From Tethya wilhelma (taxonomy: Eukaryota; Porifera; Demospongiae; Tethyida; Tethyidae), in contig CAXIPT010000001.1 of assembly GCA_964030475.1 (NCBI GenBank), positions 24,573,448 to 24,637,447 of the forward strand: a DNA stretch of 64,000 bases, read 5' to 3'. Shown one piece after another: positions 42,001 to 54,200 of this stretch (within the stretch, counting starts at the first letter, position 1; the number at the start of each line of letters is the position of its first letter). The notes beneath the pieces are model-generated. The model made no database searches. It had not been told where the DNA came from and saw only the letters and a list, made by a program, of their open reading frames with translations. Position numbers and translations under genes: made by a program.

Positions 42001-45000
42001 ACATACACACACACACACACACATAATCATAGTTAAGTAAACAGTTGCATAATGTTTCCCATTTACCTACTACAGGTTTAAATCAAGTTATATTACAGAC
42101 GAAAAGTATGTGAACTTTCATTATGTATAATGATGATATAATGGCTATAGGTGCACTCACTATCAGACAAGGTTGTGTGCGACTAAGAGAACAACAACAT
42201 CTCTGTGGGGACAAACATCACTGTCACTTGAACTTCCCTGATTTTATATTGGTGACGCAGCTGTGATACAAAACGTTGATGCAGAATTAGAAAAAGTTTC
42301 TAAGTACATGTTTGATTTACATGGCGTTGTTGCATTTCAGTGGGCAAAAAAAATTTCATGATGCAACGCAACCCAGAATATTGAAAATCAGGCTTATAGC
42401 TCTCAGACTGGTAATAATAGTATGTCTGAAGTCTTACTACACAAAAGTACAAAGGTCACAGATTTAACTAAATTCACGACATTATGTAATTAACATGCAT
42501 TCCAATGATGTCATAACATGTCAGAATTAACAGTTAGAATAATATTTTCAAGGTTCAAAGTTCAAGGACACACACATACATACAGAACATGGTTAAGCAA
42601 ACAGTCGCATAATGGTTCCCGTTTAACTACTACAGTTTAAATCAAGTTGTAGCACAGACAAAAAGTATGTAAACTTTTCATTATGTATAATGATGATGTA
42701 ATGGCTGGGTGCACTCACAATCACAAAAGGTTGTGTGTAACCGAGAGAACAACAACATTTCTGTGAGCACAAACACCATTGTCACTTGAACTTCCCTGAT
42801 GCACCCACTTAGGAAAGTTGTAGAATGGTATAATTTTAAAAATAAACATCAATTACATGTGTAACCTCCAAGAGGAAACTATATTGTGTGCTGATAATCC
42901 CCATGCAACTCAATCTATTCCTATAAAATCACAATCTATTGGGTCTTAATGTTAACAAAAATCAACTGCATGTTTAAAAGAAAGGTCCTAGCAACCATTT
43001 CAAACCTTCATCTCAAACATCAATAATCAGATTTTTATTTTCATATAAGCAAGTCATCATTTTCGTACAGTCACCATGTTAAAGTTATTGATTCATAAAA
43101 AGAACAGGAACCCAAGAAGGTCAGTGACACCTACACCTCACGAAGAGGTGATAGTGAAGCTGGAGAAGATGGAGCAACGTTTGCCTGAAGATACACCAAA
43201 ATCGAGTCGACAAGAGCTGGAAACAGAAGCCAAACAGTTAACCAATGTCGACAAACTCAAGATGATCTATTTGAGTTCCTTACTGACCCCCAGCCAACAG
43301 GCGGCAGAAAGATGGAAGAACGAACACAGTCTCGAAGCAACGTTTGAAAGCTCAGGAGCTTACAAACAAGCAGCAAAAAGAGTTGGTAAACATTTCAGAG
43401 ATATTGCTCGGTTGGACGTGAAGCTCTACCTCATCGATATTGATCACGGTATGCCATCAAACCTCTTTGGACGTGCCATCGTAGGAGGGATGGCTCGACT
43501 CATGAACATAAGATACGGTCCACTACACGCCGCCTTGAAAGTCGGAGATGTGTATCTCGAGTGGAATGATAGCAGTTTGGTGATTCCAGAGTCAATAGAG
43601 AATCCAAGACAAGAGATTCAAGAATTTCCAACAATCAGATTTGCAGGAGATGTGCAAAGACATGGTTCCTTCTACAGCGCAGCACAGGACTACAGAGAGA
43701 CAATTAGAGAGACTATTCCTCACGATCACAAGAAGATGATGTTTACAAGACAGATGGAAGTGGTGGATGACTTGAGCGACCATCGCGAAAGGCTAATCCA
43801 CAACTTGGCCCAAGTGATAGCTAACTACAACATGAACAAGGAGTATGATGTGCTGGACTGCAACTGTCAACATTTTGTTCAAGACTGTCTAACAGCGCTC
43901 GAGATCGATAAGCCAGTGTTTCCACACGAGATGCAAACTCAGTTGAAGAGGCTCAAACGAGGAGGAACGATCAGTCCAAGGCTAGGAAGAAGACGCTTTG
44001 GCACACACAGCGACCTTGATAAATACTACACAGAGACAGACAAGATATTCAGTAAAGAGGAGCTGGAGTACATATCGTTGCTCTACTTCAAGTTTCATCT
44101 AAGAGCTTTCAAAGAAGCTGGCAAGCCTGAAGATTGGAAATGCTCGGAAGACGATTGCCAACTAGATGCAGTGCAAAAAGAGCTGCTTAAACTACACGAA
44201 GCAGCAGAGGAATTAGATGTGATTACCTCTACAGCACTTTGACTGTAAACCACACCAGTAAAGATAGGAACACTCATACATATAAAAATCAGTGTGCATA
44301 TCACGAAACAGTACCGTAAGATACCTTCATTGTGAGCATTTAATTATGTTGACCTTTACCAGTTTGTGAAAAATATTATTATATTATTAATTCTATTTTG
44401 TTTCATTTTACAATCGACAGTGAATTTATTCGCACTCATGAATCAGAATATGAATTAAAGATCATTAACCAATATTGTCATACAGTAGCTATAGATAATG
44501 TATGTCCAATGACAGTGACTACTATGCCATGTAATAGTATAGCTATCTGTTTAGAGCAGCACATTATTTATGAAGCACTTTACTAGTGCTACACAGTACA
44601 ATATGGGCACTAATACATTAGCATGGTAGTCACACAAACCATCTTAACTGGGAGTGGAATAAAGAATGTGCCACAAATTGGGTAAAAACATGTTTATTCC
44701 ATTCTCACTGTACAGTGTGTACACCATGTGTACTGCACATGCACAATGTATGGCTGTGACATCATTGTGCATCACATGACATCATCGAAAGTGCAAGAAT
44801 AGAGTTTTGATAGGGAGTACACAACGTTAACCTATCATACACACACAATTCTAATGGGGGATGATGCAAAGTGACATCATCCTCAGCACACAATGCATGA
44901 TATGAATATAATTTACAATGCATGCATGATACACAATGTTGGAGTATCATGCCGATCATAATACAAACCACTTACCTTAACGATAAAAATTGAATTTCAA

Positions 45001-48000
45001 GTTGATTGGCTTACCTTGACTATGCATTTACATGTACTTGGTAGACATCAGAACAGGTCCGAGGATCATGAAATAAATCTAGCTGTATATGCATGACTTA
45101 CCTCTTGCTAAATAAATGCATGTCAGTACGAGCCGCGTTTGAACTAAGCTAAACCTGTCAGATGATATATACACATACGAGGTTTTCACCATTCACCATG
45201 ACCTACTCTTCTTGAGAGTAGCTTATGGTCCATATAAAAACACCCATTGTACACATGTTACATATGCATGTACTCTTCTACATGACAATTTAATTGACAT
45301 GCATATGTGCACACTTGATTATACATTTTCCCTTGTGTGCATTTTCTAACAAGTTAATTGTCAGAAAACACTAAAGGAAGGCAAATGACTAAAATGAATT
45401 CTGATTTTATCAGTATGCTAAAGACACGTACAGACATGTGCAGTGCTTGCTGGTCTGTTCCTGTCAACTCTAAATTCAGTTGAACTCTCACTCATATATA
45501 AAAATCTACACAAATGTTATGCCACACTCGTGTACACATACATACGTACATAAGGATGCATAACCACATGAATAATCAGCAAATCACCAAATTAAAAATT
45601 ACCAAACACAGGCACGTGTATATAAATGATGTGGCATGCAGAATCAAATCAGCACAATCGTAGTCACTCACCTTGATTCTAGAGTATCAACTTTGTCTTT
45701 GAGTTTGGCAACATCAGAAGATAGCTCCTCCCTGAATAGGTAGGTATTGGTAACTTAAAAGACTGTTTCAAAATTGAGTGGCTTAAAGAGAAATTATCAT
45801 AAAAAAGGTGCCAAGTAAATGCAAATGAACCCAACGACCTAAAACAATTACACAAATTAATGCCCATGGATGCACTAACAAAGCTTGCCACAATACAGAT
45901 AGACTAGTTGCATGTGATATAATAGTGACAGCAAAATTGGGGTAATTTAACTTGTGATCAACTACTGGCAACTAACCTTCTTGCAGTGAGTTCCTCTTCA
46001 AGTCCATCTTGATAGTTGAGCTTCTTCATTGATTGCTACAAAGGTCAAAGTAGAGTGATTCATATTAAAACATATACCACTACTTGTTCCCAGGCTCTCT
46101 CCCCAATGAAAAACAGGAAGGGAGAGAGCCTGCCTGCATGTGTGCATATGGTACATAAGGTCATGTGAATGATCTTCACTGTAGAAGAATCAGTATAATG
46201 CTGTAGCAGAGAAACTATAATACAAACTCTCCTTCCATTGTCTCTTTATGGGCAACATCACACACATGCATGACTTCACTGGGAAAGAGCCTGGGAACGA
46301 GGCTATGAAATTGCAGAAGTTGCAACAGGCTTGATTCTATACACATAGTTAGTCGCTTGGCAACTACTCGCACGTACGTATGTTTTACTATGAAGCAGCA
46401 GCCACAGTCAACTACGCATACAGTACACAATTTAGTTTACTATATCAGGTGATGGATTGCAGACTGAAACCGTGGTGTCTCCTTAATTCATTCTTTAACA
46501 GGACAACATCACCTCTATGTTTGTGAGTACAAAAAGTGAAAGTCTATTAAAGATATTGTTAGGTGTACAATGCAGACATCTGATGCAGGCGGCTGTCTCC
46601 ATGGGAATGTGACGCCATGCATGCATCATCTATACTAGCTGTATTGTCATTGTGTATATATAAGCTGCTATAGGCCGTGGTGCTTTAGTAGATCAGCAAC
46701 TTGAAAGCAGCAGAAGACTGAGCTCATCGATCTTATAATTCCATATTTTCCTGCCAGCGTTATCTGAAGAAGTAAAGTCAACATGAAACTCGGCCCTCAG
46801 ACGATTGTAGTAATCATTGTGTTGATTGCTACATCACACATCATGAAGTCAGAAGGTATAGAGTAAAACCAATATTATAGGCCTGAATTTGCACTGATGC
46901 TGAATTTGCATTGGTTGTATTATTCCTCTTCAGCTGGCTGCGATATTTGGGAAAAGGCTGCATGTGCTGCTGCTATTGCTGCTTGTGCAGTTTCATGTAT
47001 TGATCCACTGGATGGAATATGTGAGGCCTGTTTTGCTGCTTTGGGTGCATCCGGTTGTTACCAATGCTTGTTCTCGGAAAGTGTATTTAACAACTTGGTT
47101 GCTTTTAAAGGTAATTGAGTGCATTCATAAGCATGCATGTGAACAGTATACCGTCAGAGCTATTTCAAATCTGTTTGCAGGAGAGTCTGGTCAAACGTGC
47201 AACAGCCCAGACTGGCTAGCATGCACTGCTAAGGTTGGTCGCTGTGAAGCTGTTTGTGGACCTAAACAATTTGGATCCCCGCAGTGCACAGCTTGCTTGG
47301 GTGATACTTATGTGAATTGTGTCTACTGCATTCCAGAGATTGGAGCTGCAAAAGTTAACGGTTCAGCACTTCGGGCCATTCACCGTAAGCATATAGTATA
47401 AATACAGTGTAGTCATGCATGCATGTACATGCCTTTTGCCAATTATAAACACTTGCCTTCATGAGCAGGAAATTGGGAGGGTTCCTTTACATTTAGGATT
47501 ATTTGTGAAGAAAACACATACCATTGATTATATTCGTGTATATATACCTCATACATGCTACAGTTCAAGGCTGCAGTCCATTCGATTGGGTGAAATGTGG
47601 AGCTAAAGTTGCAGAGTGCTCAGCCACTTGTGTGGAAAATGGCATACCCTCTTCTCAGTGTATCAACTGCTTTGGAAGTCTTTATAATCAGTGCAAATCA
47701 TGTATTGGCCTTCACAATGCAGTTCTGACTCATGCAACAATGCCAAAAGGTATAAAATGCGTGACGATTGTGTGCGTCATGCATGACATTGTATAGTATA
47801 TGTGCATGAATTGAATTGAATGTGTATTTGATTACAAACATCTGCATGTAAATCTGGAGGCATAAAAATGCCAGTAAAAGTTTAAATAAATTATTAATAT
47901 CCATATAATTATAGGGTGTGGAGTTGATAAGTGGATCAAATGTGCAGCGGAAGTGGACCAGTGTAGCGTTCCGTGCTCTGAATACGGTTTTGTGTCACGC

Positions 48001-48825
48001 CAATGTTCCAGTTGCTTTGGCTCGTCTATTGGATGTCTTGACTGTATCACGGAAGACGATAAGAAACATAAGCCAACTCTGCGTTGAGGTACACGATCAT
48101 AATCACGTACTAAAAACCATGCATGCATGCATACATAATTTATCAGTTATTATGTTTCTGTAGGAAAAGCAGGATTTATTAGGAAGAGATTCCTGTAATT
48201 TGGACTATAATTATATTAGCTAACATTTGTGTGAATTGAACTTGTATATAGCTACCTAAAGTATATAGTAAACATTGTTATTAAAACTGTTATAGGCCTA
48301 TACCTGTGACTCTTACAGTGACTTAATTGATCTGTATAAGTGTGTGTTAAATTTTTGCCACTTTAACCAATTCGGTAAAGATTGCCATACGTTTTAAAAT
48401 TTTCACGCGTTTAATTTTTGCCACTTGTGTTCGTGGGGAAAAATTTTTAACAGCAAAAATTTCCCAATCTACAAGACAAAGGGTGAATATCACACTCAAT
48501 GTAAGTAGTAACATATGGGTCAGTTATCATGGTGATGTATATCCCACAGATGTTTTCAAAGTGAATGCATGTACATTTTTAATGAAGGACCACAACCACA
48601 ATAAGGGTAACCTCTTTATCAGGATGGTGTCATCAATATGCATGTATTTATGCATGATTGTGAGTCAACAGGAAATACATTGTGAGCTAGGTGTACCATG
48701 TGGACATCTGGTGCAACCAAGGCTTTCTGGCAATGTCTATATAATTGAAGGAACTATATAAAGACCAATTAAACTCTATACACCCCATCCACATGTAATT
48801 GTCACTGCATGTCATGCAGCATAAA

Positions 48826-48881
<56 letters not shown>

Positions 48882-51177
48882 CACATACTGCCAATCAATA
48901 TCAAGGCAAAAGCATCTTGCCACATGTAAATAAAATCATAAAAAAAGACGTATTGTAGTGCATTAGGGAATTGGCAGTGCTGTAAAAAGTTATAAAACAA
49001 GATATTTCTCAATATCAGAACATGTATGCATGACTACTTCTTTTTCGATCTCAACCCCTTATCCTGTTATATATGGTTCAGATTCGTGGCAATTGATCAA
49101 TCTGTACAATCATGTATGCTCAATATGGCCCAAACCAGAATGGGTCAAATTGATGTAATTTGTATGGGCAGGCATTAATGCAGCAGCAGTAAGCGTATAG
49201 GCTACTGCGTACGAAAATACAACAGACCACGCAGCTAGTTAATGACCTTTGCATGGACTCTGATGGTCAAACTCTCCACAAAAATGGACAATACTCTTCT
49301 GTTCCACATGCATTTGACAGCAGTGAGCAAGATTGGTTTGATAAGTGGTACTTGTGCAGGACCGCAGTTGTAACCTGTGGTCAAGTTAAGACATGCAGGT
49401 GTTACCATAACAATGCCATTATATGAGGGGTTGAGTAAAGTGGGTGTCCCCATAACAATACCATTATATAAGGGTTGTTATCATGCAGGCTCTTCTCCCT
49501 TTAACCTTCCAGAGCCTGGCAACAAGGCTATGGTAAGATTGGGCTGATAAAGTAACGTGGAGGTGGATGGTATATACAACTTGCAGGATACTATTTTTTT
49601 TTACTATATACTGTTTTGTTACCAAAAATTAAATGCGTGACAATTTGAAGATGGGTACCACGTCTGAATACTAGCTATGTGTACTTACGTATATTGCATG
49701 TTTGTCAAGAGAAAATATCACAAACAAAACAAAATAAACATCATTTAATGGTCATAGAATGTCATAAAACATCACACATTTTATTTTTAGTAACAAAACA
49801 GCATTTATAGTGACTAAGTTCCTTTAAGTGTCTCTTGGGATCAACTGCAAATAGTGGTAGTTGAGTGTTACCAAAACAATGCTCTTATATTCATGAGCTA
49901 GGGGTCAAATTAAGTGGGTGTTATATGGTAACTGTGATTGCTATTATATGAAGGGTCCAAGTTAAGTGGGTGTCTCCCCAACAACCATGAATTCCATTAT
50001 ATGAGGTGTTGCTGTTACCATGCAGGCTTTTCTCCCTTTAACCTTCCGGTGCCTGGCAACAAGGCTATGGTAAGATATGGCTGATAAAGTATAGTATGGA
50101 GGTGGCTGGTATAACTTGAATGATATTCATGATTTTTAAGTGTCCCTCCATATCAACTGCAAATAGTGGTAGTTATGTGGGCGTTACTATAACAATTAAT
50201 GCTCTTAAATGAGGGGTCAAGTTTAGTAGGTGTTAACATGACAATGCTATTAAACAAGGGGTCGTTACCATGCAGGCTCTTCACCCCTTTAACCTCGAGG
50301 AAGCTAGTGCATTGTTAGTTCACACCATAGATAACAGCTGGCCAGCCATTTTACCCTGCACCAGCTAGCCCATCATGCATGGGCAGGTCATTGCCTATTT
50401 AAGCTTGAGATCCTGTAGACCGTGACACTTGATCAGTAAAGCACTGAACTTAAAGAAGCTGCAGATTGAACTTTTAAAGATTTCTACCGACTATATCCAA
50501 TATTTGAAACAAGAAAAGGCAAAATGAAACTCTTTCAGCTGATTGCAGTAGTCATTGCTACATCACTTGTCATAGACTCAGCAGGTATTGTATAGAATTG
50601 TTAATGTTATAGTAAAACTATTTGGTATTGCATTGATGCATGCAAACTTAATAATTATATTCTTTTTTAGCTGCAAAATGCAGTATTTGGAAGAAGATTG
50701 AGTGTGGTGCTGCGCTTGCTGCTTGTGCAGTGGCCTGTATTGATCCACTGGATGGAATATGTGAGGCCTGTTTTTCTGGTCTGGGTGCAACTGATTGTTT
50801 CAGTTGTGTGTTCTCGGAGACGGAACTTAACAATATGATTGGTTTTAAAGGTATATTTGCTTGCATGCAAGAATATATTTGGCTTGTGAATTGACCTATT
50901 GTACTTGCAGGAGAGTCTGGTCAAACATGTAACAGCTCTGAATGGCTTTCGTGTAATGCTAGGATGGTTCGCTGTGAAGCTGTTTGTGAGGCTAATAAGT
51001 TTGCATCCCACCAGTGTGTGACTTGCTTGGGTGATGAGTATGTGGATTGCGTCTACTGCGTTCCAGAGATTGGAGCTTTACAATCTAACTGTTCAGAACT
51101 TTGGGACGTTCACCGTGAGTATAAACTTTGCAAATTGCTATTAATAATACAGACACGTTATATTTAATTATCATGTA

Positions 51178-51218
<41 letters not shown>

Positions 51219-54200
51219 TACATGTACAGTTGGAACCTGCAGTGCATGGGACTGGTTGAAATGTGCAGCTAAAGTCGCAACATGTGCAGGCACTTGCTAC
51301 GATCATGGTATTACATCTCAAGAGTGCATGGGCTGTTTTGGATCTCTTTATGATCAGTGCAAAAAATGTGTTGGCCTTCAAAATGCAGTTGTTCAAAATG
51401 CAGTATTATTAAAAGGTATACAGTGTTTATGATACATTATATATACAAGGTGTTGTGCATGCATGCATGTATATGTAAGTACTGCATGAATCAAATTGAA
51501 TGTGTATAATATATATACCTTTGATGCATCTGCATGGCATGTCATGCATGAACGAAGAAACTGATGGTAAAAGGTTTAAGACTGCATGTCTATAGCACTG
51601 CATTTTTATATCTAATTATTATAGGGTGCGGACCTACTCAGTGGGTTAGATGTGCAGCGGAAGTGGCCAAGTGTAGCCTTCAATGTTTTGAATACGGTTT
51701 TACGTCAGCCCAATGTACCAGCTGCCTTGGTCCTGCTATTGACTGTCTCAGTTGTATTACACCAGAAGAAATGCAATTGTCTGCCAAGTCAACCCTCCGT
51801 TCAGGTATATACATGATAATTATGTAGAATAACCATGCTATCAGCTAAAAATATTTCTGCAGGCAAAGCAGGATCCAGGAGGGAACTGTAACATGGACTA
51901 TACTGAGCTAACTTTATAGTCTGAATCGAAGTTGTATAATAGAGACACTTAATACTAGATGAAACTGTAGTGTGTTGTAGGCCTTTATATAGTTGTGAGT
52001 CGTATTGAGTATAGCTTTAAACTTGAAATAACAAGTTGGTATGTTACCCTTGCTCTAATTTGATATTATAATATTAATTTGAACACAATACGTACATTGG
52101 GGCGAGCATGAGCAAGTGTCACAGTAGCGTGCATGATAAATGACTTGTAATATATCCAATTGTACAGCCGACCTAGGCCACATGCATGTCTATAGATGAA
52201 AAATAACAAAGCTGTTTGCTTACCATGAGTCTACAAAAATTTGCAAGGCCTGACAGTGTATGGTTTTAAAAATCTGATTCAGAAATGATCTTTTAGTTCT
52301 AGGCTGCAGTCCATTGGATGGGGTGAAAATGTGGAGCTAAAGTTGCGAACAGCCAATTGCATGCAAATGGAATAACCTCTTCTCAGTGTATCAACTATGG
52401 CTACTTTGGAGGGCTTTATGATCAGTGTAAGTCATGTATTGGCCTTCACAAATGGATAAAACTCTTTGTTCCACATTAGCATGACAGCAGTGAGCAAGAT
52501 TGGTTAGATAAATGGTATACTTGTGCAGGACCACAGTTGTAACCTGTGGTCAAGTTAAGATGGGTGTTACCATAACAATGCTAATATATCAGGGGTCGAG
52601 TTGTAATAAGTGGATGTCACCATAACAATTCTATTGTATACTTCTTGGGATCAACTGTAGGCCCAGATAAATTCTGCTGGCAATTTTTGAGCAAAATAGA
52701 TAGCTGAAACCAATGAGCATTTTTCTGGAAAAATGGGCATTATCCAGCATCTCATACAGATAAAAGATCATTATTCTAGCATCTGAACTGAGTGGCAGGG
52801 TATTTATTTGAGCAATTTGACTATGTCAGAGGGCACTGTTGGAACTGTCTAGTTTGTCTATTTTACCTCCTATTGTTTTTTAATTACTTATTTTTCATCA
52901 AAAAAACTCATCATTCACAGAATCGCATTAGAATAATTGAAGCAAAAAATAATAGGTATAACTCTATAGTCTGAATCAAATTTGTATAGAGACATTTATT
53001 ACTAGATTGAAACTGTATAGTGTGTTCTAGGTCTTTAGTTGTGAGTCGTATTGAGTAGATTTTAAGTTTACACCATCTTGCATCAAATTTGTATAGCATT
53101 TATTACTAGATTGAAACTATTGAGTGTTATAGGCTTTTATAGCTGTGACTTGTACTGAGTAGATTTAAACTTGCATGAAATAAAGATGTTGGTGTGTTAA
53201 TTGCCTTGCACTAATTTGATTGAACACGATACACTTGATTTATTGGGGTGAGCATAAGCAAGCACCACAGTAGCGTGCATGGTAAATGACTTGTGCAACA
53301 ACATAATGTAATCGTATAGCCAACCTAAGCGACAAGTCTATATAAAAATTACAAAGCTGTTTGCTTGCTGTATACCTATCTACTAAAATTTGCAAGGCCT
53401 GCATGGTTTTGAAAAATCTGATCCAGAAATGACTGAGCAGCTGGGAACTGAAGTAAGATGAGTAACAGGCTGCCTGGCACATCCTCAGTGTTGTACAGTA
53501 GCTAAATGGTTTTTCATAGCTGTATGTGTGTATACAACTTTAGTAAATGGAGGACTGCTTCATTTACAATATATGTCCAAGTTTTACAGTCATGTGCATT
53601 TCCTAATCAAAACTTGGGGTTGCTAAGCAACCACCCACACATACATTACGCGAATGGTTTATCTTGTGAGAGTCAAACAATCATATTGTGTTGTAGGTAA
53701 AGGGTCGTCAAAGTGAAAAATGGGATAGCTTGCTAGACTAACAGATATGGTGCACAAAGTAAAACCTCAATCTTTGTGATATGCTAATGTCCATAGAATG
53801 TACTGGGGAAAGCATGAGTGAGCACCAAGAACCATCAGTAGTGGGGTGAACGACTGGCGTATCCATGCATATATAGATACGATGTAATTGTTGATCAATC
53901 ACTTTAATTCTGTGTATTCTATTCTAATGGTACACATGACTTCACTAGAAAAGAGCCTGGGAACCGGAGGCTATGAAATTGTAAAAGTTGCAAACTGCAG
54001 GCTTGATACAATACACAGGATTAGTTGCTTGGCAACTACTCATATGTGCATACGTTTTCTCATGAAGCACCGTCCACAATCAGCTACAAATAGTCCCTTA
54101 TAAGCATAGAGAGCATAACTTTTCTTAGAAGCTACTATTATCAGATTGCGATCACAAACCAAAAATTTGTATTTTTAATGCATTCTTTCACAGGACAATA

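Larger units (their letters stand above)
48088..50523. other. Intergenic stretch with CA microsatellite and repeated units
   Basis: 48090-48200 contains the untranslated equivalent of gene B's last exon. CA repeat at about 48829-48878. From 49285 to 50300 there are imperfect repeats of gtgttaccataacaatgc...ttatatgaggggtcaagtt and of ctttaaccttcc...gcctggcaacaaggctatgg, about 0.5 kb apart. No gene seen. Confidence 0.6.
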
